Positions 34,758 through 43,331 of a stretch of 64,000 nucleotides of DNA are shown here, piece after piece. The translations under genes and the position numbers were made by a program. This stretch comes from Myxococcales bacterium (lineage in GTDB: Bacteria; Myxococcota_A; Polyangia; Polyangiales; JADJMO01): NCBI GenBank assembly GCA_016709545.1, contig JADJMO010000028.1:1-64000 (forward strand). Reading direction: 5' to 3'. Positions within the stretch are counted from its first letter, which is position 1. Each line of letters starts with the position of its first letter. The notes beneath the pieces were generated by a model. It worked only from the letters and a program-made list of their open reading frames with translations, searched no databases and was not told the DNA's origin.

Positions 34758-35666
34758 GTGACAGGGCTCGCTCGAGTGTACCTCTCCGGCCTCCTGACCG
34801 CGGCTCTCCTCGGGGCGGCGGGCTGCGCCACCGGCACGGGTGAGGGCACGGTCAAGGACAGCTGCAAGCTGCGCGACTGCGGCCCCACGAGCGGCGGCGA
34901 CGTCGATCCGCTCGACGAGGGGGTCGACGAGGACACGTCGCTCGACACGGGCGTGGGCCCCGATACAGGAACGAGCCCAGACACGGGTGCTCTCGACACT
35001 GGCGTGGCCGACACTGGCGCGACCGACACTGGCATCGCAGACACTGGCTGCAAGCCCACCGACGGGGCGGCGTGCACCCCTCTGCCGCAGTGCGGCTGTG
35101 GCGCGGGCCTCAACTGCGACCTCACCAGCGTCGACGGCAGCGCCTCCTGCGTTCCTGCCGGCTCCAAGGGGCTGCACGGCTCGCCCTGCACGCCGGTGTG
35201 GTCGAGCGGCACCGCGAGCGCGTGCGCCAAGGGCTTCACGTGCGTGCTCGGTGCCTGCCAGGAGTTCTGCGCCACGGCGACCGACTGCTCCAAGGCCGGC
35301 GCGAGCTGCCTCGCCATCGAGTACTACGATGGCACCACCACCAAGAGCATCCCGGGGACCAAGGCGTGCGCCGCCCCGTGCGATCCGCTCACGCCGTCGA
35401 AGGTCTGCGGCGCGAGCACCAACTGCCTCTTCGCCGACACGACCCACACCACCTGCGCGGGCGCGGGGGCGGGCATCGGCGCGAGCGGCTGCAGCAGCAC
35501 CAACCCGTTCAGCTGCGCCCCTGGCTACCTGTGCCTCAGCACCAACGAATGCCGACGCTGGTGCCGGATCGGCTTCGCGGGCGACTGCCCCTCGGGCAAG
35601 ACCTGCGGGGCCCTCACCGACCACCCGAAGCTGTCGGGGGTGGAATATGGCGTGTGCTCGGCGTAA
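34758..35666 (+). CDS. Cysteine-rich lipoprotein with an Asp-Thr-Gly linker
   Basis: 302 residues from GTG 34758. Lipoprotein signal with lipobox GAAGC (Cys23). Residues about 45-100 are an acidic linker built on repeated Asp-Thr-Gly (DTGVADTGATDTGIADTG). The C-terminal 200 residues hold about 22 Cys in small disulphide-type modules (CGCGAGLNC, CAKGFTCVLGACQEFC, CAPGYLCLSTNEC), comparable to the hydrolase lipoprotein at the left of the window but without a hydrolase domain. Likely a surface adhesin or scaffold; no family name can be given. Confidence 0.65.
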   Translation: MTGLARVYLSGLLTAALLGAAGCATGTGEGTVKDSCKLRDCGPTSGGDVDPLDEGVDEDTSLDTGVGPDTGTSPDTGALDTGVADTGATDTGIADTGCKPTDGAACTPLPQCGCGAGLNCDLTSVDGSASCVPAGSKGLHGSPCTPVWSSGTASACAKGFTCVLGACQEFCATATDCSKAGASCLAIEYYDGTTTKSIPGTKACAAPCDPLTPSKVCGASTNCLFADTTHTTCAGAGAGIGASGCSSTNPFSCAPGYLCLSTNECRRWCRIGFAGDCPSGKTCGALTDHPKLSGVEYGVCSA

Positions 35667-35678
35667 GGGTGTCCTCCC

Positions 35679-36200
35679 ATGAGCCACGATCCCCCCAAGC
35701 GCCTCTCGAACCCGCCGACGGTCGACGCCCTCCGGGACATCGGCCTGTTCGGCGCGCTCTCCGACGACGTCCTCGAGTACCTGGTGCAGGCCCTACCGGT
35801 GGTGCTCGTGGGCCCTGGCGACGCGGTGTTCCGCGAGGGCGATCAGGCCCGCGAGATGTTCGTCGTGCTCGACGGCGAGTGCGAGGTGCTCAAGCGCGGC
35901 AAGCGTGGCGTCGAGGCGAGAGTGGCGCTGCTCGGGCCGGGGGACTGGTTCGGCGAGATGTCGATCCTCGACGTGCAGCCGCGGTCGGCCACGGTGGTCG
36001 CGCTTGCGCCTTCGCGATTGCTGCGCATCGGTGCGGAGGGGCTCGATCAGCTCTACCGGCGCGACCTCAAGGCGTATTCGCTGATCGTGCTGAACATCGC
36101 GCGCGAGCTCTCGCGGCGCCTGCGCGTCGCGGACGGCCTCATCGCCGACATCATGGCGAACGTGCTCGACGAGTACGTGAGCTCGTCCCGCCGCCGCTGA
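35679..36200 (+). CDS. Cyclic-nucleotide-binding domain protein without a DNA-binding domain
   Basis: 173 residues from ATG 35679. A single cNMP-binding beta roll: LRDIGLFGALSDDVLEYL helix, GDAVFREGDQAREMFVVLDG, and the phosphate-binding cassette WFGEMSILDVQPRSATVVAL, with the Gly-Glu and Arg needed for cyclic nucleotide binding. A long C-helix follows and the protein ends (EYVSSSRRR) with no HTH. It may bind cAMP or c-di-GMP and act on a partner. Partner unknown; it converges with the next gene, stops 6 bases apart. Confidence 0.8.
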   Translation: MSHDPPKRLSNPPTVDALRDIGLFGALSDDVLEYLVQALPVVLVGPGDAVFREGDQAREMFVVLDGECEVLKRGKRGVEARVALLGPGDWFGEMSILDVQPRSATVVALAPSRLLRIGAEGLDQLYRRDLKAYSLIVLNIARELSRRLRVADGLIADIMANVLDEYVSSSRRR

Positions 36201-36206
36201 GCGCCG

Positions 36207-36674
36207 TCAGTCGCCGGCCGTGTCGGTGGCCGACCCCGTGTCCGTCGGCGCCGTGCCCGTGTCGGTGGGCACCGTGCCCGTGTCGGTCGGTGGCGTGCCG
36301 GTGTCCGTGGGCGGCGTCCCGGTATCGGTTGGCGGCGTCCCGGTGTCCTTCGGCGTGCCCGTGTCGACCGGCGTGCCCGTGTCCACCGGGGGCGGCGCAT
36401 CGCCCGCGTCGCCCGCCTCGGCTGGCGTCTCCGCCGCGCCGCTGTCGAGCAGGTTGGGCACCGACCCGCCATCGAGCTTGGACAGGTCGTCGGTGCAGAG
36501 GCCGTCGACGCAGAACAAACCTGGGGCGCAGTCGCTGCCGCGCGCGCACGGCCCCCCCTTGTTGGTCAGGTCCTCGGTGGAGCAGGCGGCGAACAGGACG
36601 GCCCCGGAGAGTCCGAGGAGGAGGCCGACCCCGGCGAGGCGCGCTGCGCGGGCACGAAGGGCGAACGGAGGCAC
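36207..36674 (-). CDS. Small Cys-motif lipoprotein with an Asp-Thr-Gly-Thr-Pro repeat tail
   Basis: 155 residues from GTG 36674. Signal peptide with lipobox LFAAC (Cys31). A single six-Cys module follows (CARGSDCAPGLFCVDGLC, about 43-60). From residue about 95 to the end the protein is a tandem repeat based on PTDTGTP (DNA 36220-36380, 18-base units). A stalk exposing the Cys module, or a cell-wall spacer, is a reasonable guess. It shares the DTG theme with the gene at 34758. Confidence 0.65.
   Translation of the reverse strand: MPPFALRARAARLAGVGLLLGLSGAVLFAACSTEDLTNKGGPCARGSDCAPGLFCVDGLCTDDLSKLDGGSVPNLLDSGAAETPAEAGDAGDAPPPVDTGTPVDTGTPKDTGTPPTDTGTPPTDTGTPPTDTGTVPTDTGTAPTDTGSATDTAGD
36220..36385. 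repeat. Short tandem repeat coding for Thr-Asp-Thr-Gly-Thr-Pro
   Basis: About eight imperfect 15-18-base units containing GTGTC-GGTCGGC on the plus strand encode the C-terminal repeat of the leftward lipoprotein. The codons vary between units, so selection on the peptide rather than recent slippage is likely. Confidence 0.6.
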
Positions 36675-36722
36675 TTCCCCAACATACGCGATCGTCGCCG
36701 ATGATGCTAAGGTCCGCGCCCC

Positions 36723-37910
36723 ATGGCTGCGGACGACGAAGACAAGAGCGCAGAGAAAGAGACTTCGACCGAGGAGGGCGGCGCCAAGAAGCGCAAGAAG
36801 CCCAAGGCCGAGGAGGTGGCGTCCGCCGCGGAGCAGGCTCCGGTCAAGAAGCGCAAGAAGACCGCGCTCGCCGCCGAGGAGAAATCCGCGACCGACGACC
36901 CCGACGCGCTCATGACCGCCACGCTGCGGGCCATGGAGTGGGCCAACAAGCGCAAGAAGCAGCTCGCCTACGCGGCCGGGCTATCGGTCCTCGCCGGCGC
37001 GATCGCCTTCGGCGCGTGGTGGTACAAGGCCTCCCGCGAGGAGAAGGCCAGCAACAAGATCGCCGAGGGCGCCTTCGCCGAGGTCGCCGCGCCCACGTGG
37101 ACCGGCGTCGAGGATCCCGAGATCGTCAAGCGCATGCCCTCGTTCCCCACCGAGGTGGAGCGGCAGAACTGGGCGCTCGCTTCGTACGGCGAGGCCAAGA
37201 CCAAGTACGGCGACACGGGCCCGGGCCTGCTCGCGCGCCTCGCCGAGGCCGGCGTGCTGCTCGACAAGCGCGACTACGACGGCGCGCTCGCCGCCTACGA
37301 AGACGTGAAGAAGAGCCCGCTCGGCCAGGCCGACGTGTCGGTCAAGGCCACGTGCGCCGAGGGCATCGGCTACGCGCACGAGGGCAAGGGCCTGCTGGAC
37401 GACGCGCGCAAGGACTTCGAGACGCTCGCCGCGCTCGAGACCAAGAACGCGAAGCCGCAGGGCCTCTACCACCAGGCCCGCATCGACGTGCAGAAGGGCG
37501 ACAAGCCCGCCGCGATCACCAAGCTCAAGGCCGCGCGCGAGCTCGTGATGGCGCCGGGCGCCCCCGCGTCGTCGCACCTCAAGCGGCAGATCGATCGCCT
37601 GCTCGGCCTGCTCGACCCCTCCGCGTTGCCGGCCAAGCCGCCGCCCGGGATGGGTGGCATGCAGGGGATGCCCGGCGGCATGCCGGGTGGCATGCCCGGC
37701 ATGGAGGGTGGGCCTGGCGGGCCGGGCAAGATGGACCCGGCCAAGCTCCAGGAGCTCCTCAAGCAGCTCCAGCAGAAGGGCGGACCGGGTGGGCCGATGC
37801 CGGGTGGGCCGATGCCGGGCAAGCCGCCGGGTGGACCGAAGCCCCCCGGCGGACCGATGCCGGGTGGCCCGGGCGGGCCGGGTGGTGCGCCGGGCGGAGC
37901 GCCGAAGTGA
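36723..37910 (+). CDS. YfgM-like membrane-anchored TPR protein
   Basis: 395 residues from ATG 36723. The cytoplasmic N-terminus is charged, with KKRKKPK and KKRKK clusters. One membrane helix is at about 81-100 (LAYAAGLSVLAGAIAFGAWW) and a periplasmic region with TPR_21-type helices follows (YGDTGPGLLARLAEAGVLLD, YDGALAAYEDVKKSPLG, GLYHQARIDVQKGDKPAAI). The last 100 residues are a Gly/Pro/Met low-complexity tail. Its stop overlaps in GTGA with a BamB-like gene. In gammaproteobacteria yfgM also lies directly before bamB, and its product works with SecYEG and periplasmic chaperones, so a role in outer-membrane protein assembly is inferred. The long tail is not seen in E. coli YfgM. Confidence 0.75.
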   Translation: MAADDEDKSAEKETSTEEGGAKKRKKPKAEEVASAAEQAPVKKRKKTALAAEEKSATDDPDALMTATLRAMEWANKRKKQLAYAAGLSVLAGAIAFGAWWYKASREEKASNKIAEGAFAEVAAPTWTGVEDPEIVKRMPSFPTEVERQNWALASYGEAKTKYGDTGPGLLARLAEAGVLLDKRDYDGALAAYEDVKKSPLGQADVSVKATCAEGIGYAHEGKGLLDDARKDFETLAALETKNAKPQGLYHQARIDVQKGDKPAAITKLKAARELVMAPGAPASSHLKRQIDRLLGLLDPSALPAKPPPGMGGMQGMPGGMPGGMPGMEGGPGGPGKMDPAKLQELLKQLQQKGGPGGPMPGGPMPGKPPGGPKPPGGPMPGGPGGPGGAPGGAPK

Positions 37911-39136
37911 AGCGCCTCGCGACCGCGCTGTTCGGTCTCGCGCTCGTCGCGGGGTGCGGCCGCAAGGACGCCGCCAACCCGATGACCCCCGCCTGGCTGC
38001 ACCGGCCGGGCTGGGTGCTGCACGTCGACTTCCGTCGCTCGCTCGTCGACGAGGTGATCGTCAAGAACAGCACCGAGAAGAGCGTCCCCGCGCTCGATCC
38101 CACCCACGGGCGCATCTTCGTCGGCACGAGCGACCGCGGCTTCCACGCCCTGCGCGCCGGCGACGGCAGCGTGCTCTGGCGCTTCGCCACCGCGGGTGGC
38201 GTCAACGCCGAGGCCCTCTACGACGTCACGCGCGACGTCGTGTGGTTCGGCTCCGACGACGACGGCCTCTACTGCCTGCGCGCCAAGGACGGCTCGCTCG
38301 TCTATCGCTACCGCACCGGTGCGCCGGTCCAGCGCCGGCCGCTGCTCGTGCCGCGGCCGTCGGGCAAGAGCGTCCTCGTCTTCGACAACTCGGCCGACGC
38401 CGTCTTCGCGATCGACGCCGACACCGGCGCGACCTTGTGGAAGCACATCCGCACGCCGGCCCAGGGGCTCGAGATCGCCGGTCACGCCGGCGTCGCCTAC
38501 GACGAGGGGCGCGTCTACGTGGCCTTCTCCACGGGGCACGTCGTCGCGTACGACATCGACACCGGCAAGGAGCGCTGGCCCGAGGTCGACCTCAGCGCCA
38601 CGGGTGGCACCGCCGCCGAGGACCAGCAGCCGTATTTCGACGTCGACACGACCCCCCTCGTCGTCGGCGACCGCGTGCTCTTCGGCAGCATCGCGGGCGG
38701 CATCACGGCGCTCGACGCCACGGCCGGCAGCGCGATCTGGCGCCGCGCCGAGGCCACCGGCGTCGCCTGGCTCACCCACTGGCACGAGGACGCCCACGTC
38801 GACGCGCAGGGGGCCGACGTCCCGGAGCGCAGCCTCGTCATCGCGGGATCGGGCACCACCGGCCTCTGGGCGCTCGACCCCAAGACCGGCGCCGTCGTGT
38901 GGCGTCGGCAGGGCCCGGTGGGCGCGCTGGTCTCGCCGGTCGCGATCGCTGGCGCGTTGCTGGTCGGCTCGAGCAAGGGTGGCCTCTTCCTCTTCGAGCC
39001 GCGCGAGGGCAACGTGATCGACGGCCTCGAGACGGGCACCGGCTTCGCGGCCGGCGCGGCGGCCTACGGCAACCGCGCGTTCGTCCTCACCAACGGCGGC
39101 GTGTTGCTGGGGCTGCAGGTCGTCGTCCCCAAGTGA
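37907..39136 (+). CDS. bamB: BamB-like outer-membrane assembly lipoprotein (PQQ-repeat beta propeller)
   Basis: 409 residues from GTG 37907 (GTGA overlap with the YfgM-like gene). Lipoprotein signal with LVAGC (Cys17). The rest is PQQ-type propeller blades, recognisable by repeated LDPTHGRIFVGTSDRGFHAL, GDGSVLWRF, AKDGSLVYRY, DADTGATLWKH, DIDTGKERWPEV, DATAGSAIWRR and DPKTGAVVWRR. BamB supports BamA in inserting beta-barrel proteins. The linkage with YfgM supports the assignment over a generic PQQ protein; no haem or quinone ligand set of a dehydrogenase is present. Confidence 0.75.
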   Translation: MKRLATALFGLALVAGCGRKDAANPMTPAWLHRPGWVLHVDFRRSLVDEVIVKNSTEKSVPALDPTHGRIFVGTSDRGFHALRAGDGSVLWRFATAGGVNAEALYDVTRDVVWFGSDDDGLYCLRAKDGSLVYRYRTGAPVQRRPLLVPRPSGKSVLVFDNSADAVFAIDADTGATLWKHIRTPAQGLEIAGHAGVAYDEGRVYVAFSTGHVVAYDIDTGKERWPEVDLSATGGTAAEDQQPYFDVDTTPLVVGDRVLFGSIAGGITALDATAGSAIWRRAEATGVAWLTHWHEDAHVDAQGADVPERSLVIAGSGTTGLWALDPKTGAVVWRRQGPVGALVSPVAIAGALLVGSSKGGLFLFEPREGNVIDGLETGTGFAAGAAAYGNRAFVLTNGGVLLGLQVVVPK

Positions 39137-39208
39137 ACGAAGCCAGCCGGAGACGAGCGCAGTGATGGACCGCCGCCTCCACGGGCGGCCGCTCCGGCCA
39201 GGGAGAGT

Positions 39209-40090
39209 TCACGCGCGGCGCGGGCCGAAGCGCTCGTGCATCCAGACCCACTGGTGGGGCGCGGCCCGCACGTTGGCCGACACGGCCTCGTTGATCGCGA
39301 CCGTCGTGGCCTCGACGTCGCCCGGATCGGCGCCGATGCGCTCGATGGCCACGTGCCCCCGCGCCGCGCACGCGACGACGATCGGCGCTCCCGAGGCCCG
39401 CGCGAGGCGCGCCGGCGCCGTCGTCGTCCAGGCCGGCTGACCGAGGAACGGTGCCTCGATCACCGCGCCGCGCACGTGGAGGTCGACGAGGAAGCCCGCG
39501 ATGCCGCCGGCGCGCAGGGCCCGCAGGAGCGCGATGCCTGCGCGGGGGTCGTCCCGATCGAGCGTGCGCACGCCACGATCGTCGCGAATCGTCGCGTGGA
39601 CCAGGCGCTCGAGGCGCGGGTCGTAGCTCCGCCGCACGGGCGTCGTGAGCGCGAATCCCTCCTCGACGAGGGCCGCCGCGAGGTGCTCCCAGAGCCCGTG
39701 GTGCGCGGTCACGAGGACGACGCCGTGCCCTTCGGCGAGGGCTTCGCGGAGCGTCGCCAGCGCCACCGCGGGCAGGGGGAGCCGCGTCGAGGCGCGCACC
39801 CGAGGGTCGAGCAGCTTCGCGGTGTCGCCGAGCATGGCCCCGAGCGTCACGAACGTGCGCGCGACGTGGACCCGCGCCGCGAGCCCGTGCAGCCCGAACG
39901 CGCGCGCGACGTTGGAGAGGGCGACCCGGCGCGCCTGCCACGCGAGGACGAAGGCGAGCGCGCCGACCAGCCTCCCGAGCGCGCGCAACGACCACGACGG
40001 CGCCCCGCGCGCGAGGGCCACGCCGACGCGAGCCAGCCGGTAGAGACGGTCGTTCTTGCGGGTCTGCGGGGCGGTCCAGGTGGCGGTCAC
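39209..40090 (-). CDS. Lysophospholipid/lipid A acyltransferase (LpxL/HtrB family)
   Basis: 293 residues from GTG 40090, chosen for its GTGA overlap with the upstream stop. LpxL-type acyltransferase: the catalytic H-x4-E motif is seen in TAHHGLWEHLA at about residue 130, followed by the PVRRSYDPRLERLV segment and LRALRAGGIAGFLVDLHVRG, the family's second conserved block. The N-terminal region contains a membrane-associated helix (LVGALAFVLAWQARR). It would transfer an acyl chain from acyl-ACP to lipid A or an ornithine-type lipid; which one cannot be told. It follows a small Cys lipoprotein gene in the same operon. Confidence 0.78.
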   Translation of the reverse strand: MTATWTAPQTRKNDRLYRLARVGVALARGAPSWSLRALGRLVGALAFVLAWQARRVALSNVARAFGLHGLAARVHVARTFVTLGAMLGDTAKLLDPRVRASTRLPLPAVALATLREALAEGHGVVLVTAHHGLWEHLAAALVEEGFALTTPVRRSYDPRLERLVHATIRDDRGVRTLDRDDPRAGIALLRALRAGGIAGFLVDLHVRGAVIEAPFLGQPAWTTTAPARLARASGAPIVVACAARGHVAIERIGADPGDVEATTVAINEAVSANVRAAPHQWVWMHERFGPRRA

Positions 40091-40419
40091 GACCCTCCGC
40101 ACGGGTCGCAGAAGCTCGCGACCGAGGCCTCGGCCTTCTTGGTGCGCTCCTTCGCGCGCTCGCACGACGGTGACACGGGCTTGCACAGCGCGTCACGACC
40201 GAGCTGCATGCGACCGAGCCCCGCGCAGGCGGAGGCACAATCCCCGGCGGCCGCGTCGACCTGCCGCTCTCCCACCTCGACGTCGTCGAGGGCCTTGGCG
40301 CTCGCGGTGACCGGAACGGCCGGAGGCGCCTTCGGGGCCGCACCTGCGCACGAGAGCCCGACGGACGCCGTCGCCAGCGTTTTGATGGTCGAGAATGCGA
40401 GGCGAGCCCACGAGTTCAT
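40087..40419 (-). CDS. Small cysteine-containing lipoprotein
   Basis: 110 residues from ATG 40419. Signal peptide with a lipobox-like VGLSC (Cys22), then a Pro/Ala linker. The core has six Cys in pairs (CASACAGLG, ALCKPVSPSC, SFCDPC), long enough for only a mini-domain. Overlaps the acyltransferase start in GTGA, so both are probably made together. Family unknown. Confidence 0.6.
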   Translation of the reverse strand: MNSWARLAFSTIKTLATASVGLSCAGAAPKAPPAVPVTASAKALDDVEVGERQVDAAAGDCASACAGLGRMQLGRDALCKPVSPSCERAKERTKKAEASVASFCDPCGGS

Positions 40420-40535
40420 CCGTCGCGACTGTACCCCGATGAATGACCGACGCCTACCTCGCGTCCCTAGAAGGAGGCGCACGCCCCGCGCCTCGGCTAG
40501 ACTGCCGGTTCGTATACCTTTCAAGGAGGCCTCGG

Positions 40536-41858
40536 ATGCGTATGAAGAAGCTTGGCAAGGTCGCCACCGTCGGGTTGTTGATGGGAGGGGCGGTCCTGCT
40601 GCCGAACTGCAACGCCGAGGATCTCGTCAACGCCTCGCAAGGCTGTGACGGCCTCCAGGTCAAGGTCAAGGCGGCGGACCAGACCGTGCGCGCCTTCGCC
40701 GACGCGGCCGTCGAGCTGAACCGAGCGGCCCTCGCGCTCGAAGCCAAGTGGCTCGCGACCTGCAACGCCATCAACGCCGACATGGGCGAAGACACCTCGA
40801 AGACCACCGCCGCCGAGGCGTGTGCCATCGTGAACGCGCGCGTGAAGAAGGCGCTCGACGCGGGCGTGAAGGTCTCGCTGGCCGTCAACGGCGGGTGCAC
40901 GGCGGACGCCAAGATCCAGGCGAGCTGCGAGGCCGACTGCTACGCGGCCGTCAATTGTGACGTCGTGGCCAAGTGCGAGCCCGGCAAGCTCGCCGGAGAG
41001 TGCAGCGCCAGCTGCGAAGGCACCTGCGAGGTCCAGGCGCCGAGCGTCGCGTGCAACGGCAAGTGCGAGGGCACCTGCACCGTCGATGCGACCGTCGCGG
41101 TGGCGTGTTCGGGCTCCTGCTCCGGCGAGTGCACGGCCCCCAAGTGGACGGGCACCTGCGAGGCGGGCTGTACCGCGAACTTCTCGGGCACCTGCCAGGG
41201 CACCTGCGAGGGCATGTGCGACGGCAAGGCCACCTCGGGCGGCACGGCCGGCAACTGCGCCGGCAAGTGCCAGGGTTCCTGCACCGCGAAGGCGACCGGC
41301 TCGTGCGACGCCAAGTGCGCGGGGCCGTTCAGCGGAGGCTGCACCGCCGAGTGCAAGGGCTCCTGCTCCGTCAAGGGTCCGAGCGTCGACTGCAAGGGGC
41401 AGTGCTCCGGTGGCTGCACCTACACGCCCGGCACCGCCAAGTGCGAGGGCACCTGCCGCGGCAAGTGCTCGGTCGAGTTCACCAAGCCGCGCTGCGAGGG
41501 CAGCATCGACTGCAAGGTCGACGCGAACTGCAAGGCCTCGTGCTCCGGCAGGGTCGAGGCGAGCGTCAAGTGCTCGGCCAAGGCCGTCTGGGTCGTCGAG
41601 GGCGACGCCAAGCTCTACAACGCCCTCGTCAAGAACGGCGACGCGATCGGTGAGGCCTTCCAGCTCACCCTCGCGCTGAAGGACCCGATCATCGACCTCG
41701 TCGAGAAGACCGGCAAGGCCCTCAAGGCGGTCGGCGATCTGAGCGCCGCGGGCGTCGTCTGCGTCGCGAGCTCGTTCGACGTGGCCCTCCGGGCCCAGGT
41801 CAGCATCAACGTGTCGATCAAGGCCAGCGCCAGCGTGCAGGGCAGCGCCGGCACCTGA
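40536..41858 (+). CDS. Cysteine-repeat secreted protein (Cys-x3-Cys-x3-Cys modules)
   Basis: 440 residues from ATG 40536, with a strong AAGGAGG at 40523-40529. An N-terminal signal (VGLLMGGAVLLPNC) ends at Cys25, although Asn before Cys is atypical for a lipobox. Residues 35-110 are an alpha-helical stretch. Residues about 115-355 contain 38 of 43 cysteines, mostly in about nine C-x3-C-x3-C triplets such as CNGKCEGTC, CSGSCSGEC, CKGQCSGGC and CEGTCRGKC, joined by 5-8 residue spacers. The final 80 residues are again helical and Cys-poor. The 4-residue period suggests a regular disulphide ladder, not zinc sites. Not matched to a family I know; its neighbour on the right converges on it. Confidence 0.75.
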   Translation: MRMKKLGKVATVGLLMGGAVLLPNCNAEDLVNASQGCDGLQVKVKAADQTVRAFADAAVELNRAALALEAKWLATCNAINADMGEDTSKTTAAEACAIVNARVKKALDAGVKVSLAVNGGCTADAKIQASCEADCYAAVNCDVVAKCEPGKLAGECSASCEGTCEVQAPSVACNGKCEGTCTVDATVAVACSGSCSGECTAPKWTGTCEAGCTANFSGTCQGTCEGMCDGKATSGGTAGNCAGKCQGSCTAKATGSCDAKCAGPFSGGCTAECKGSCSVKGPSVDCKGQCSGGCTYTPGTAKCEGTCRGKCSVEFTKPRCEGSIDCKVDANCKASCSGRVEASVKCSAKAVWVVEGDAKLYNALVKNGDAIGEAFQLTLALKDPIIDLVEKTGKALKAVGDLSAAGVVCVASSFDVALRAQVSINVSIKASASVQGSAGT

Positions 41859-41895
41859 GCGGAGTCCACAGGGGGCGCTCGTCGCTCCCGTGGCG

Positions 41896-41929
41896 GAACG
41901 TCCTCGCGTGGCGACACGCGGGGACGTTC
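41896..41929. terminator. Strong bidirectional hairpin with a GCGA tetraloop
   Basis: GAACGTCCTCGCGTG (41896-41910), loop GCGA and CACGCGGGGACGTTC (41915-41929) form a 15-bp stem with a single T-G wobble. It lies between the convergent Cys-repeat gene and the AI-2E-type permease gene. On the plus strand it is followed by GCTTTG. A very stable terminator. Confidence 0.75.
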
Positions 41930-41957
41930 GCTTTGTGCGCGACCTCGTGAGAGGCCG

Positions 41958-43331
41958 TCAGGCTCCCGAGGTGCGGTCGGACACCTCGCGGAAGTGCAGG
42001 AACAGGCTCTGCGCGACGCTGAGCGCCGGCACCGCGAGGAGCGCGCCGGCCGCGTGGAACGTGTGCTCGCCCGCGAGCAGCACGAACACCACCAGCACGG
42101 GGTGCAGGTGCGCCGAGTCACCGATGATCTTCGGGTTCAGGAAATTGGCCTCGATCTGGTGGATGAGGACGATCCAGCCCAGCACGAGGAACGCCGTGGG
42201 CACCGACTGGGTGAGCCCGATGGCGACCGCCGGGACGCTCGAGATGATCGACCCGAAGATCGGGATGAGCGACCCGACCGCGGCGACCAGCGAGAGCACC
42301 GGCCAGTACTTGAGGCCGATGAGCGCGAAGCCGATCGCGGTGAGCACGCCGTTGACCGCGCAGATCAGGAGCTGCCCGCGCACCACGCCGGCGAGCCCCT
42401 TGTCGAGGCGGCCGAGGAGGGCGTCGAAGTCGTCGCGCGCCGCGGGCCGCACGAGGCCGCGGAAGAACGCGAGGATGCGCTCGTGCGTGAGCATGATGTA
42501 CGCCGCGAGCATGAGCGTCATGAAGAACAGGAAGATGCCGCGCGCCACGTTGCTCACCACGGCGACGCCGCCGCGCACGAGCTCCATGTAGTTGCGCTCG
42601 ACGTACTGGAAGGCCTTGGCGAGGCCCTTCTTCTTCTTCAGCTCGGGGGGCTCGATGCGGTAGCCGCCGTCGTCGGTGGGTCGGATGTCGAAGCCGCTGC
42701 CGACCTCGACCTCCATCGAACCGTCCGCGTTCGGCGTGATGGTGACGGCGGGCTTGGGGTCGTCCTCGAGACGGACCGACGACGCGGGCGGTGCGCTCGA
42801 GACGGCGGCGCTCGGGGCCGTGGACGCGGCGCCCGACGCGGCGGGGGCGGCCTCCTCGCCCTGCAGCTCGCGCAGCTTCTTCTCCCACGCCGGCAGCGTG
42901 TCCTGCTGGAGCGTCTTGACGATGCGGGGGACCTCCCGGGCGAGCGCGCGGCCCTCGGCGGCGAGGCGCGGCGCGGCCAGCCGGCCGAAGCCGTACATGG
43001 TGCCGAGCGCCACGACGTAGATACCGACGATCGCGACCCACCGGGGCAGCCCCTTCTTCTGCAGCCAGAGCACGCTCGGCGTGAACACGTAGGCGAGCAC
43101 CAGCGCGAGCACGAACGGCAGGAGCACCTCGCGCGCGGCGAACAGCACGCCGAACACCATCACCGCCGAGACGATGAGGAACCACGAGCGGCGCGTGATG
43201 CGGGCCGGGCGCCCCGGCAGCGAGAGCCGCGGAGAGTCCATCGGAGTCATGAGGGGCTCGCTGCGGAGCGGCGCGTCCGGCGGAGGGCGGGGGGGCAAGC
43301 CGGGCGGCGGATCGGAGGGCCGCTCGCTCAT
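41958..43331 (-). CDS. AI-2E-family (PerM-like) permease
   Basis: 457 residues from ATG 43331, in an ATGA overlap with the HIT gene. A Pro-rich cytoplasmic lead is followed by a first helix pair (FLIVSAVMVFGVLFAAREVL; LPFVLALVLAYVFTPSVLWL), a long soluble insert with Ala/Ser and acidic residues (about 150-245), and then the conserved C-terminal membrane block with RLDKGLAGVVRGQLLICAVN, GSLIPIFGSIISSVPAVAIG and NFLNPKIIG. Family members export autoinducers or act as Na+/H+ exchangers, and substrate cannot be predicted here. The insert is longer than in E. coli TqsA. Confidence 0.8.
   Translation of the reverse strand: MSERPSDPPPGLPPRPPPDAPLRSEPLMTPMDSPRLSLPGRPARITRRSWFLIVSAVMVFGVLFAAREVLLPFVLALVLAYVFTPSVLWLQKKGLPRWVAIVGIYVVALGTMYGFGRLAAPRLAAEGRALAREVPRIVKTLQQDTLPAWEKKLRELQGEEAAPAASGAASTAPSAAVSSAPPASSVRLEDDPKPAVTITPNADGSMEVEVGSGFDIRPTDDGGYRIEPPELKKKKGLAKAFQYVERNYMELVRGGVAVVSNVARGIFLFFMTLMLAAYIMLTHERILAFFRGLVRPAARDDFDALLGRLDKGLAGVVRGQLLICAVNGVLTAIGFALIGLKYWPVLSLVAAVGSLIPIFGSIISSVPAVAIGLTQSVPTAFLVLGWIVLIHQIEANFLNPKIIGDSAHLHPVLVVFVLLAGEHTFHAAGALLAVPALSVAQSLFLHFREVSDRTSGA

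Noticed and set aside
40501..40530. TATACC as a -10 element of the Cys-repeat gene
   Set aside because: Transcription from it would begin inside the ribosome-binding site at 40523-40529, so it is unlikely to be used.
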